NCBI GenBank assembly: GCA_947492175.1
Contig: CANLMQ010000002.1
Span: 62,001-126,000, forward strand
Source: an uncultured Draconibacterium sp.
Lineage (GTDB): Bacteria; Bacteroidota; Bacteroidia; Bacteroidales; Prolixibacteraceae
Direction of reading: 5' to 3'
DNA length: 64,000 bases
The position numbers were made by a program, and so were the translations under genes. The notes beneath the pieces are model-generated. The model was not told where the DNA came from. It did not search any database and worked only from the letters and a program-made list of their open reading frames with translations. How positions within the stretch are numbered: the first letter of the stretch is position 1; each line of letters starts with the position of its first letter. Below, one piece after another: positions 42,697 through 51,281 of this stretch.

Positions 42697-43548
42697 TTAA
42701 AAATCAATGTATTGTTCGGGATCGAGAGCCGTCCCTTTATGCCAAAGTTCGAAATGCAAATGAGGCCCCGATGTAATTTCTCCGGTATTGCCAATAATCG
42801 CAATCGCTTCTCCTGCATTCACTTTATCTCCCGTACTTTTTAACAACTCGGCATTGTGTTTATATACCGAAATCATGTCAGCTTCATGCTGCAAATAAAT
42901 AACATATCCGGTTTCAAGAGTCCACCCCGAAAAAATTACTGTTCCTCCCAAAACTGCCGATATTCTTGCATTTGGTTCACTTACTATATCTATTCCAAAA
43001 TGATTGGGAGAAGAATTAAAATATTCTGTTACTATACCTTTTAGTGGTATAAAAAAATGGATTTGGCTTAACTCGCTTGTTTTATTCTCATTATCCTGAA
43101 TAGAAAGACTTAACTGCTCGGCCAATAATTTATCCTGAAAAACAGAATCGTGATTGTATTCCATAAATTCCACTGCATCCTTCAGCGTATCCTTCTGTAC
43201 AGGGAGGTTATCTTCCGGAATTTCGCCTGACATTATAGCTTGTATCCCGCGAAAAAACTGATCGCGACTTGCCAATTCATGCTCCAGCGAATCGACCTTT
43301 AAAGCATTGCGCACCAACATCTGACGATATTCAGCTTTTGGGTAACCCGGGATATATTCGCGCAAACCGGTGGTAGCTATTAACAGGATAACCAACACAA
43401 CAATTACTGCCGATGCCAAACTGGTAACCGTAAATACTTTCAATCTGGAGAGTTTCATGCTCCATACCGATTGAAAAGTGGTGTCGTTATACACAATTAA
43501 ACGATACTGGTTTTTAAGTTTGTCGTATAATTTTTTCTTCTTTTCCAC
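42697..43548 (-). CDS. M23 family metallopeptidase, membrane-anchored
   Basis: 283 residues starting at GTG 43548. A cytoplasmic basic segment precedes one membrane helix (SLASAVIVVLVILLIATTGL, about 38-57), then a periplasmic linker with coiled-coil character. The LytM/M23 domain has FGIDIVSEPNARISAVLGGTV and GPHLHFELW (Zn site H-x-H). Such proteins cut or organise peptidoglycan cross-links at division or elongation sites. It is first in the operon with dxr, rseP and tatA. Confidence 0.9.
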   Translation of the reverse strand: MEKKKKLYDKLKNQYRLIVYNDTTFQSVWSMKLSRLKVFTVTSLASAVIVVLVILLIATTGLREYIPGYPKAEYRQMLVRNALKVDSLEHELASRDQFFRGIQAIMSGEIPEDNLPVQKDTLKDAVEFMEYNHDSVFQDKLLAEQLSLSIQDNENKTSELSQIHFFIPLKGIVTEYFNSSPNHFGIDIVSEPNARISAVLGGTVIFSGWTLETGYVIYLQHEADMISVYKHNAELLKSTGDKVNAGEAIAIIGNTGEITSGPHLHFELWHKGTALDPEQYIDF

Positions 43549-43568
43549 CCAAGTTTTATTTTGAAGTG

Positions 43569-43576
43569 CAAATTTA
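43569..43576 (-). promoter_or_regulatory. -7 box for the M23-dxr-rseP-tatA operon
   Basis: TAAATTTG on the minus strand, 20 bases before the GTG start. A -33 element is not clear. Confidence 0.4.
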
Positions 43577-43912
43577 ACAACAATTGATAAAAACCCTTGG
43601 TGTTTAGGTATTTTTAACCTAAATGCTTAATCGCCAAATATTCTGCGGATTTAATTCTGCAAAAGGACTAAAGATTTATTGAGCAGGGTAGCAAATTCGT
43701 GTTATCTATTTTTCAGGATTAGGTTCTGTTTTTGTATGATATTTTTCGTTTGACATTAAGCATTTAGTGTAATTTACAGGCACCTTTAAATACTAACGTA
43801 AAAACCAAACCGACAAAACAAGAGACGCGTTTTTTGATAATCCATCTATTGTTACTGGTTTAATGTTACATTGCTTAATTACTTACAATGAACAAAAGAG
43901 ATAAATATCACA
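43577..43912. other. Divergent intergenic stretch
   Basis: No gene-like frame, structured RNA or repeat was recognised between the M23 and S46 promoters. Confidence 0.45.
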
Positions 43913-43941
43913 TTGATAAGACAACTGAAAAACTATATTTG
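43913..43941 (+). promoter_or_regulatory. Promoter of the S46 peptidase gene
   Basis: TTG (43913-43915), 18 bases, then TATATTTG (43934-43941), which fits TAnnTTTG. It lies 35 bases before the start codon. Confidence 0.5.
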
Positions 43942-43976
43942 CACATTCAAAAAAATGTTATAACAATTAATACAAT

Positions 43977-46130
43977 ATGAGAAAATTAAATTTAATACTG
44001 CTACTTTCTGTATTTATCTACAGCACAGCAGTGGCCGACGAAGGAATGTGGCTACCTTCATTAATTCACAAACTGAATATTAACACCATGCAAACAATGG
44101 GTTGCGAATTGAGTGCTGAGGACATTTACAGCATAAATAATTCGAGCCTTAAAGATGCAATTGTGGCTTTAGACCGTGGTTCGTGTACCGCAGAAGTAAT
44201 CTCGAAAGATGGTTTATTATTAACCAATCACCACTGTGGATTTGGTGAAATTCAGAGTCATTCGAGTGTAGAACACGATTACCTGCAAGATGGTTTTTGG
44301 GCCATGTCGAAGAAAGAAGAACTTCCAAACCCTGGAAAAACAGCAACTTTTCTTGTTCGTGTTGAAGATGTTACAGATAAAGTTTTGGCCGAAGTAACTG
44401 CTGAAATGAGCGAAGCCGAAAGATATCAGAAAATCAATGACGCATCAAATAAACTGGAGCAGGAAGCTAAAGGAAATACTCATTACGAAGTATATATTCG
44501 CGACTTTTTTAATTCAAACAAGTACTTCCTTTTTGTAACTGAAACGTTTAAAGATGTTCGCCTGGTAGGTGCACCTCCACAAGCTCTGGGAAAATTTGGT
44601 GGTGATACCGACAACTGGATGTGGCCTCGTCATACCAACGACTTCGCCATGTTCCGGGTGTATGCCGGTCTTGATGGAAAACCAGCCGATTATTCGGAAG
44701 AAAATATTCCTTACCAGCCAAAACATCACTTACCTATTTCTTTAAAAGGAGTTAAAGAAGGTGATTTTGCAATGGTATTTGGATACCCCGGAAGTACAAA
44801 CCGTTACAAAACATCGTATGGCATTGACTATACTATGAAAGTTACCAATGCATCGCGAATTGAAGTACGCGAAAAGAAACTTGATATTATTGCTGATTAC
44901 ATGGCAACAAGCCAAAAAGCAAAAATTCAATACGCATCGAAACATGCCCGAAGCGCCAACTATTATAAAAATGCAATTGGTCAAAACGAAGCGTTGAAAA
45001 AACTGGGAATTATTAGCCAGAAAAAAGACCTGGAAAATAAATTTATAGTCTGGGTAAATGCCAATGCAGAACGCAAAGCTAAATATGGTGAAGCATTAAA
45101 ATTAGTTGAAGAAAACTACCAGGATATTGAAGCAAGTAAAGCCCGCCAGTACATGGTTGAGGCCTTGTTAATGGGCCCTGAAATATTTATGTTTGCCAAC
45201 AGGGCGCAGGCTTTAGCCGACCTTTTGGAAAATCCGGAGCAGAACCAGGATAAAATTGAAAAGGTTACCGAAAGGATGAAAAGCTCGCTTGATAATTATT
45301 TTAAAGATTACAATGCTGAAACTGACCAGAAGATTGCCGGAGCATTAATGAAAATTTATGCAGAAAAAGCCAATTCAAAATTCTACCCTGAGTTTTATAC
45401 TGAGATTCAGAAAAAATACAAAGGCGATTTTGCAAAGTTCGCAGCCAAAATGTTTCAAAAATCGGTATTCGACAATCAAACAGAACTAACAGCTTTCCTT
45501 GAAAATCCTTCGTTAAAAGTATTAAAGAAAGATATGGCATTTCAGGCAGCAACTGCAATTTTCGATAAATTCCGTGATATTTCGAAAGAGCAGGCAGCCA
45601 GTGGACAAGCATTGGCAAAAGGCCGCCGCCTTTTTGTTGCCGGACTAATGGAAATGCAACCCAATAAAGACTTTTACCCAGACGCAAACTCTACTATGCG
45701 TCTTACTTACGGAACCGTAAAATCGTATGATCCGCGCGATGGTGTTATCTATAAATTCTACACCACTACCGATGGTTATTTGGAAAAAGAAATTCCGGGC
45801 GATTACGAATTTGACGTTCCTGCAAGAATGAAAGAATTGCTTCTTGACAAAAACTATGGCGGATACGCCGCTGATGATGGCAAACTACACACTTGTTTCT
45901 TAACCGATAACGACATTACCGGGGGTAACTCGGGAAGTCCGGTAATTAATGGGAAAGGCGAGTTAATTGGTGTTGCATTCGACGGAAACTGGGAAGCCAT
46001 GAGTGGTGACCTGGATTTTGAAGAAAACCTGCAACGCTGTATCAATGTCGACATACGTTTTGTTCTCTGGGTAGTTGATGTTTACGCCGGTGCTCAAAAC
46101 CTGATTGACGAAATGGAAATAAGAAGATAA
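43977..46130 (+). CDS. S46 family dipeptidyl peptidase (DPP7/DPP11 type)
   Basis: 717 residues with a signal peptide (NLILLLSVFIYSTAVADEG). The chymotrypsin-like triad is visible: His in LLTNHHCGFGEIQSH (about 85-86), Asp region GGDTDNWMWPRHTNDFAMFRVY, and the nucleophile in TGGNSGSPVINGKGELIGVAFDGNWE. S46 enzymes release dipeptides from peptide N-termini in the periplasm of asaccharolytic or proteolytic Bacteroidota. At 18 residues after the catalytic Ser the residue is Gly, as in DPP7 with broad hydrophobic P1 preference, whereas DPP11 has Arg for acidic P1. That specificity call is inference. Confidence 0.92.
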   Translation: MRKLNLILLLSVFIYSTAVADEGMWLPSLIHKLNINTMQTMGCELSAEDIYSINNSSLKDAIVALDRGSCTAEVISKDGLLLTNHHCGFGEIQSHSSVEHDYLQDGFWAMSKKEELPNPGKTATFLVRVEDVTDKVLAEVTAEMSEAERYQKINDASNKLEQEAKGNTHYEVYIRDFFNSNKYFLFVTETFKDVRLVGAPPQALGKFGGDTDNWMWPRHTNDFAMFRVYAGLDGKPADYSEENIPYQPKHHLPISLKGVKEGDFAMVFGYPGSTNRYKTSYGIDYTMKVTNASRIEVREKKLDIIADYMATSQKAKIQYASKHARSANYYKNAIGQNEALKKLGIISQKKDLENKFIVWVNANAERKAKYGEALKLVEENYQDIEASKARQYMVEALLMGPEIFMFANRAQALADLLENPEQNQDKIEKVTERMKSSLDNYFKDYNAETDQKIAGALMKIYAEKANSKFYPEFYTEIQKKYKGDFAKFAAKMFQKSVFDNQTELTAFLENPSLKVLKKDMAFQAATAIFDKFRDISKEQAASGQALAKGRRLFVAGLMEMQPNKDFYPDANSTMRLTYGTVKSYDPRDGVIYKFYTTTDGYLEKEIPGDYEFDVPARMKELLLDKNYGGYAADDGKLHTCFLTDNDITGGNSGSPVINGKGELIGVAFDGNWEAMSGDLDFEENLQRCINVDIRFVLWVVDVYAGAQNLIDEMEIRR

Positions 46131-46148
46131 TACAAAACTTATATAATT

Positions 46149-46184
46149 ACAGAACCTCGTCGTTTATGGCGGGGTTCTGTTTTA
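46149..46184 (+). terminator. Terminator after the S46 peptidase gene
   Basis: ACAGAACC.CG pairs with CG.GGTTCTGT around a 10-base loop, followed by TTTTAT. Confidence 0.8.
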
Positions 46185-46244
46185 TATGTTTGTTTATTTA
46201 GAATAATACTTACTTCTTTGCACTAAATAAGTGAATAATAAGAA

Positions 46245-46706
46245 ATGGCTCGACCCAAAATAACAATTTATACTGACGGCGCAGCACGTGGTAATCCAGG
46301 CCCGGGAGGCTACGGAATAGTTATGCTTTCGGGCGAACACCGCAAAGAACTTTCGGAAGGATACAAACTCACCACCAACAACCGTATGGAACTACTGGCT
46401 GTGATTGTTGCGTTGGAAACCTTAAAAATTGAAGGCTGCGATGTTACCATTTACACCGACTCGAAATATGTGGCCGATGCTGTTGAAAAAGGCTGGGTAT
46501 TTAACTGGCTAAAAAAACGATTTAAAGGAAAGAAAAATCCGGATCTGTGGATGCGATTCCTTGAGATTTACAAAAAGCATGTGGTAAAATTTATTTGGGT
46601 AAAAGGCCACGCCAACAATCCGTTAAACGAACGCTGCGACGAACTGGCAGTGGAAGCATCTATGCAATCCAATCTTCTTACCGACACAGGATACAAACCA
46701 GAGTAA
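46245..46706 (+). CDS. rnhA: Ribonuclease HI
   Basis: 153 residues. Catalytic residues are in place: Asp11 (IYTDGAARGNPGPGGYG), Glu49 (NRMELLAVIVALE), Asp72 (IYTDSKYVADAVEKGW) and the final Asp in NERCDELAVEA. The basic handle WLKKRFKGKKNPDLW is present. It cleaves RNA in RNA-DNA hybrids. It lies 25 bases upstream of the decarboxylase homologue. A second RNase H (HII) is encoded about 4 kb away. Confidence 0.95.
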   Translation: MARPKITIYTDGAARGNPGPGGYGIVMLSGEHRKELSEGYKLTTNNRMELLAVIVALETLKIEGCDVTIYTDSKYVADAVEKGWVFNWLKKRFKGKKNPDLWMRFLEIYKKHVVKFIWVKGHANNPLNERCDELAVEASMQSNLLTDTGYKPE

Positions 46707-46730
46707 AATTGGCAATATTGTTATATATTT

Positions 46731-47729
46731 ATGAAGGAACTAGGTTTTGCATTCGTGCTTTTAATTCTTTTTTCATGCAAGCAACATTCAATTTCAGAAC
46801 AAAACGACAATCTGCATCCCCATACTAGTGATGCAGAACCGGCTAATATGGAAACAATATCATATATCGACAGAACAAGCGGTGAAATCAGGATAGAAAA
46901 TATTCCCAACGAAGGAATGTTAAAATGGTTATATGCATCGTCAACAGGAAAAGCCGCCCTGCATATTCTATTTAAACGCAAACTGGTATCGCAACTTGGT
47001 GGTTGGTATATGAACAGCAAATTATCGGCAAAGCGTATCAAAAAATTTGTTGATGAATACACTATCAATTTAAATGAATGCCAAATAGATAATGTTTCCG
47101 AGTTTAAAACTTTTAACCACTTTTTTGCCCGGAAATTAAAGAAAAACGCGCGGCAGATTGGAGAAAACCTTGTATCTCCTGCCGATGGGAAAATTTTGGT
47201 TTTTCAATCGATGGAAGATGTACCTGCATTTTTTGTAAAAGGATCGGAATTTACACTCAACTCATTCTTACAAAACAAAGAGCTGGCAAAAAAATACGAA
47301 GGTGGCGCAATGGCAATTATTCGCCTTGCTCCAGCTGATTATCACCGATTTCACTTCCCGGCGTCAGGAAAAGTTTCAGCTTCGAAGCCCATAAAAGGGC
47401 ATTATTATTCTGTATCCCCTTTGGCACTTCGGGGTAGCCTGAAAATATTCTGCGAAAACTACCGCGAATACTGTATGTTGGAAACCAAAGAATACGGAGA
47501 TATTTTAATCTCCGATGTTGGAGCAACAATGGTTGGGAGCATTATTCAAACTTACCAAGGCAACTCCGAAATTAAAAAAGGCGATGAAAAAGGATACTTT
47601 GCATTTGGCGGTTCAACACTGGTTTTGTTTTTCGAAAAAGGAAAAATATCTTTTGACAAAGACTTAATTCTGAACACAAAAAATGGTCTTGAAACTTATG
47701 TTCGTATGGGCGAAAACATTGCGTCATAA
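46731..47729 (+). CDS. Phosphatidylserine decarboxylase homologue with lipobox-like N-terminus
   Basis: 332 residues. From about 41 on it matches the phosphatidylserine decarboxylase family: SYIDRTSGEIRIENIPNEGMLKWLY, SPADGKI (Asp152), LAPADYHRFHFP (His205) and the self-cleavage site FGGST (Ser295 as pyruvoyl precursor; usual LGST/GGST). The enzyme makes phosphatidylethanolamine. Residues 1-16 (MKELGFAFVLLILFSC) look like a lipoprotein signal, followed by a linker; the family normally starts near Met40 (ATG 46848). Either this form is a lipoprotein or the start is 46848. Confidence 0.87.
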   Translation: MKELGFAFVLLILFSCKQHSISEQNDNLHPHTSDAEPANMETISYIDRTSGEIRIENIPNEGMLKWLYASSTGKAALHILFKRKLVSQLGGWYMNSKLSAKRIKKFVDEYTINLNECQIDNVSEFKTFNHFFARKLKKNARQIGENLVSPADGKILVFQSMEDVPAFFVKGSEFTLNSFLQNKELAKKYEGGAMAIIRLAPADYHRFHFPASGKVSASKPIKGHYYSVSPLALRGSLKIFCENYREYCMLETKEYGDILISDVGATMVGSIIQTYQGNSEIKKGDEKGYFAFGGSTLVLFFEKGKISFDKDLILNTKNGLETYVRMGENIAS

Positions 47730-47753
47730 AAAAGGGAGATATTATATCTCCCT
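47729..47753 (-). terminator. Terminator of the sigma/anti-sigma/barrel operon
   Basis: GGGAGATA (47734-47741) pairs with TATCTCCC (47745-47752). The A run 47728-47733, overlapping the plus-strand gene's stop, gives a minus-strand U tract. Confidence 0.65.
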
Positions 47754-47774
47754 CGCTGTTTAATTGTTTTTTGC

Positions 47775-48812
47775 TTAAAACTCTACCAATAACCTGATTC
47801 CCGGTGAAATATCTTCAAATTTATCGTCGAAATAAAGTTCGGGACTTATGGTAAAAGTATTGTTTATCCTTTTTTTACTGGCAAGCCTAAAAGTGTTCTT
47901 CTTGAAAAAATCGTTATTCCTGCCGACCAGATAACCAATTGAGAAACCGTACCAGCTATCTTTCTCCGGTGAATTTGAAAAGTTCCGCTGATAACTGAAT
48001 GACAAAAAGTGATTTAATTCAAAAGGATTATTCTCGTCGGAATTTGAAAAATCATACATCATACTCCAATCTACTGAATAATAATTTTTTAGCATCCCTT
48101 TTTTACCCAACGCCACCCCAAGACTAATCGTCATATCAGAAATGAAAGTATTCTTAATCCACCCGGAACCAACACCAGCCGAAAGAATAATAGAATCTTT
48201 CGAACCAAACGGGACGTTTTGAAAATATCCGACAATCTCAGCCCCCCTCAAATCGAGCCATCCTCTTATTGGTTTATTTTCTTTTTCACCATATTTATCG
48301 CTTAAAAAACGCGTAGCTTCATTCATTTTCTGCTGAAATACATCATCGAAAATCATGTTTAAATCAGCTAAATCGTTTACAAAAATCTTTGTTTCAACTG
48401 CCTTGAACGAAAAATGAATGCAATAATTACCAAAATCTTTTTCAAAAGTTTTACCATCCTCAAAAATCACCAGGCTTTTACTGTTTTTCGCAGCATACGA
48501 CATTTCAACTTCCTTATAATTCCAAGCTTGAAGATTCTCACCCATTTCTGAAAAAGAAATTATAACCTGCTCATTATTTGCAGGCGGAAGAATTGAAATG
48601 CCCGATAAAACTTTCTGAACATCACGAATCCGCTCTTTTTGATACTTGTCCATGATGTCTTTCCTTAAGGCATTTGTGCTGGTAACTTCAATCAACATTT
48701 TATCAAATTTGTACCTTACTGTATCTGCCTTATAATATCCTCTCATCGCCAAAACCGATTGAGAGACCAGACATAAAAGTACCAGCAAAGTGATCGTTTT
48801 AGTTTTTTTCAT
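47775..48812 (-). CDS. Predicted exported beta-barrel protein of the ECF sigma operon
   Basis: 345 residues with signal peptide (TITLLVLLCLVSQSVLAM). The first half (to about 190) is mixed and periplasmic-looking (RYKFDKMLIEVTSTNALRKD, FGNYCIHFSFKAVETKIFV). The second half has barrel-like strands ending ISPGIRLLVEF with terminal Phe. I do not recognise a named family. It lies 3 bases after the anti-sigma-like gene, so it is a probable partner or target of that envelope-stress circuit. Confidence 0.65.
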   Translation of the reverse strand: MKKTKTITLLVLLCLVSQSVLAMRGYYKADTVRYKFDKMLIEVTSTNALRKDIMDKYQKERIRDVQKVLSGISILPPANNEQVIISFSEMGENLQAWNYKEVEMSYAAKNSKSLVIFEDGKTFEKDFGNYCIHFSFKAVETKIFVNDLADLNMIFDDVFQQKMNEATRFLSDKYGEKENKPIRGWLDLRGAEIVGYFQNVPFGSKDSIILSAGVGSGWIKNTFISDMTISLGVALGKKGMLKNYYSVDWSMMYDFSNSDENNPFELNHFLSFSYQRNFSNSPEKDSWYGFSIGYLVGRNNDFFKKNTFRLASKKRINNTFTISPELYFDDKFEDISPGIRLLVEF

Positions 48813-48815
48813 GGC

Positions 48816-49508
48816 TTATTTTTTAAAAATTGTCCTGTTTAAGTTGTTTCTGTTTTCTATAAAATTTTTCTGTAAAATCTTCATTTCTATTTCGGGATCT
48901 TTCACCGATGGCTTTTTTGAAATTCCAATGTCAATTCGTTCACTTTTTAGTTGAAAAGGGGCCGCTTCTCTATCGGCTGAAGACGTATTTTTATCCTGAT
49001 GAATTCGGGTAATCTCATTTTTTGCAGCCTTTAGTTCGTTTGTCAACCGAGCCACTTCCTTTTCATATGTATTTCCGATATTTGTCAAAATCATTTCAGT
49101 TGAATCCATTAAACTCCTGTATTTTACTTCCCAATATTCAGTTTCACTCGCCTTATTTTCTACAATTGTTCTTTCACGATATACTACCTTTTCTTTTTCA
49201 ATAATCTTTATCTGAGTTTTGGCCGGAACCAAAAGTAACGAATCAACAGCAGTGGTCAATTTCGTATTTTCAAGCATTAAAGAATTCAGTTTGGCCTGTT
49301 GTTTTGCGCGCATGTACAAAGCTGCTCCTGCACCTGTAACAACCAGAAATCCCAACAGAATTGCAGCAATTCGCCAAATTGAAGCCACTCCTTTTCGTTG
49401 TCGCATCTCCCCTTCCAGCCTGTTCCACACACTATCTTTATCTGCGAACCTGGTGTTTGCATCCTGCCTGATAAAGGCTTCTTTTATATTATGTTCCAGA
49501 TTGCTCAT
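48816..49508 (-). CDS. Probable anti-sigma factor (single-pass, coiled coil)
   Basis: 230 residues. A short cytoplasmic part (MSNLEHNIKEAFIRQDANTR, with DSVWNRLEGEMRQR) leads to one transmembrane helix (IWRIAAILLGFLVVTGAGAALYM, about 44-66). A long periplasmic region with coiled-coil character follows (LMLENTKLTTAVDSLLL, EKEVARLTNELKAAKNEITR). No ZAS zinc motif is seen. The start overlaps the ECF sigma gene by 20 bases, the usual arrangement for a cognate anti-sigma factor. Function is inferred from context and topology. Confidence 0.75.
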   Translation of the reverse strand: MSNLEHNIKEAFIRQDANTRFADKDSVWNRLEGEMRQRKGVASIWRIAAILLGFLVVTGAGAALYMRAKQQAKLNSLMLENTKLTTAVDSLLLVPAKTQIKIIEKEKVVYRERTIVENKASETEYWEVKYRSLMDSTEMILTNIGNTYEKEVARLTNELKAAKNEITRIHQDKNTSSADREAAPFQLKSERIDIGISKKPSVKDPEIEMKILQKNFIENRNNLNRTIFKK

Positions 49509-50037
49509 ACTCCTGATTAATTTTCTTTTGTAATAATTTCCGTGCCTTAAAAAACTGTGAGCGCGATGTACTTTCCGTTATTCCCAAAGTTTCGGCGATC
49601 TCTTTATGTGCATACCCATCAACCACATTCATCAAAAAAACGGTTTTGTAACCATCGGGCAATTCATTTACCAGCTCAATCAGAGCTTTTTCATCATTTT
49701 CATCGTAATAAACTCCTTCATGCCGCTCTTCGTCAATCGTTTCTACTTTATAGAGCGTGTTCAACTCCTTCCGTCTGTTCATTAAAACCTGATTTATTAC
49801 GATACGTTTTAACCATCCAACCAATGCTACTTCGTTTATGAACTCAAACTCAGGTAGTTTTACAAATATTTTCAGAAAGGCCTGAAACAATGCTTCTTCT
49901 GCCATTTCATATGAATTTGAATACCGTTTTGCAGTTGCAAAAAGCTGGTTGGCATATAATTCGAAGAATTGCTTTTGCGCCCGTCTGTCGCCTTTCGAAC
50001 TTTTATAAAGTAACCTGTTGAGTTGCACTAAAATCAA
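49489..50037 (-). CDS. ECF RNA polymerase sigma factor
   Basis: 182 residues. Region 2 is FFELYANQLFATAKRYSNSYEMAEEALFQAFLKIF, and region 4 is LVNELPDGYKTVFLMNVVDGYAHKEIAETLGITESTSRSQFFKARKLLQK. It belongs to the sigma-70 ECF group. The only usable starts are TTG (50037) or GTG three codons later; no ATG exists in frame. A 9-bp inverted repeat lies 13 bases upstream. It is followed by an overlapping anti-sigma-like gene and a barrel gene, suggesting an envelope-responsive unit. Confidence 0.88.
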   Translation of the reverse strand: MILVQLNRLLYKSSKGDRRAQKQFFELYANQLFATAKRYSNSYEMAEEALFQAFLKIFVKLPEFEFINEVALVGWLKRIVINQVLMNRRKELNTLYKVETIDEERHEGVYYDENDEKALIELVNELPDGYKTVFLMNVVDGYAHKEIAETLGITESTSRSQFFKARKLLQKKINQEYEQSGT

Positions 50038-50049
50038 TTTGGTTTATAT

Positions 50050-50074
50050 CTTGCATTTATCCCTAAAATGCAAG
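50050..50074 (-). repeat. Inverted repeat just upstream of the ECF sigma gene
   Basis: CTTGCATTT (50050-50058) and AAATGCAAG (50066-50074) are perfect reverse complements with a 7-base loop. The position, 13 bases before the start, fits an operator or a 5'-leader hairpin. Confidence 0.6.
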
Positions 50075-50193
50075 TTAATGGTAAAACGTTGCCTGAGATT
50101 AAAAAAATAAAGAATAATTTGTAAAACATACTTTACAGTCTACTACGCAACTAATTTCTATTTTCAACATCTATCTTATATGAAACAACAATG

Positions 50194-50201
50194 TAAGTTT
50201 G
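50194..50201 (+). promoter_or_regulatory. -7 box before the small lipoprotein gene
   Basis: TAAGTTTG fits TAnnTTTG, 49 bases before the start codon. Confidence 0.4.
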
Positions 50202-50250
50202 CCATCTGTCACGCAAACCGGGCAGCTTTCTTTTTCCCAAAAAATAACCT

Positions 50251-50649
50251 ATGAAAAAATTAATTTTATTACCCGTACTTTTATTTCTTTTTGCCTGCAC
50301 TGAAGAAAATACTATAAATTACCCGGTAGGAACACGTTTTTTAAGCCTTGATGGTATTAAACATGAGTATGCAATTGCTGACAGTTTAAACCGCTTGTCA
50401 GACAAAAGCAAAATTGATACAACTACAATACGATTAGGAGTGGATGAACGCAACGGAAAGATGTTAATTAGAACATGCCAAACACGAAGCTTTGGTTGTT
50501 TACTGTTCAGCATTTTTTACACCATCCTCTACGAAAACTGCGATTCAGTTTGTTGCGAAAAGAATGGCAACTGGCTGGTTGATTATGCCGGTTTTGCGGG
50601 AATTCCCTCGCCGGTTGGATGCGAGCCCGATACCACAAATACTCTTTAA
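50251..50649 (+). CDS. Small Cys-rich lipoprotein, hypothetical
   Basis: 132 residues with a lipoprotein signal (KLILLPVLLFLFACTEE; Cys16). The mature part has six further Cys residues, clustered in TCQTRSFGCLL and ENCDSVCCEKNGNW, which suggests disulfides after export. GTRFLSLDGIKHEYAI is otherwise unrecognised. I find no family match. It overlaps the convergent rnhB gene by 4 bases and is divergent from the ECF sigma gene, so the two may share a control region. Confidence 0.65.
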   Translation: MKKLILLPVLLFLFACTEENTINYPVGTRFLSLDGIKHEYAIADSLNRLSDKSKIDTTTIRLGVDERNGKMLIRTCQTRSFGCLLFSIFYTILYENCDSVCCEKNGNWLVDYAGFAGIPSPVGCEPDTTNTL

Positions 50650-51257
50650 AATTTCAATTCCAGTTGTGGTTCTATTAACCGAAACGACATGCGGTGATAT
50701 TTTGTAGGTCCCAACTCTTTAATGGCTGCCCGATGCTTTTTTGTTGGATAACCTTTATTTTTTTTCCAGTCATATCCAGGAAATTCCCGGTCTATTTTTT
50801 CCATATAATCGTCGCGGTAGGTTTTGGCTAAAACCGAAGCCGCAGCAATAGAATAAAACCGTCCGTCTCCTTTTATCATACAAGTGTATGGTATTGTGCT
50901 TTCTGTTCGGAAACGGTTCCCGTCAATTAACAGATGCTCTGGCGTAACATCAAGTTTTTCAACAGCACGGTTCATGGCTAAGAAAGAAGCATTCAGAATA
51001 TTAACCTCATCAATTTCTGTGTTGTCAACAGCAACCACTGCCCATGCAATTGCCTCTTTTTCAATTACAGGACGCAGCTTATTACGCTGCTTTTCAGTAA
51101 GTTTTTTCGAATCGTTTAAAAGATCGTTTTCAAAATCGGGAGGTAAAATAACAGCAGCAGCAAAAACCGGCCCGGCTAAACATCCACGGCCTGCCTCGTC
51201 GCACCCTGCTTCCAATATATCTTCCTTATAAAATTGTGATAACTTCGATTTTCCCAT
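50646..51257 (-). CDS. rnhB: Ribonuclease HII
   Basis: 203 residues. The RNase HII signature is EAGCDEAGRGCLAGPVFAAAVILP (Asp-Glu pair at about 20-21), with further acidic residues in HLLIDGNRF and SVLAKTYRDDYMEKID. It removes ribonucleotides misincorporated in DNA and Okazaki RNA. The 3' end overlaps a convergent lipoprotein gene by 4 bases, and the GT4 gene starts upstream by 24 bases on the same strand, so rnhB may be its operon partner. Confidence 0.94.
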   Translation of the reverse strand: MGKSKLSQFYKEDILEAGCDEAGRGCLAGPVFAAAVILPPDFENDLLNDSKKLTEKQRNKLRPVIEKEAIAWAVVAVDNTEIDEVNILNASFLAMNRAVEKLDVTPEHLLIDGNRFRTESTIPYTCMIKGDGRFYSIAAASVLAKTYRDDYMEKIDREFPGYDWKKNKGYPTKKHRAAIKELGPTKYHRMSFRLIEPQLELKF

Positions 51258-51281
51258 GTAAAATTCAGTCCTTTCCCTTTA

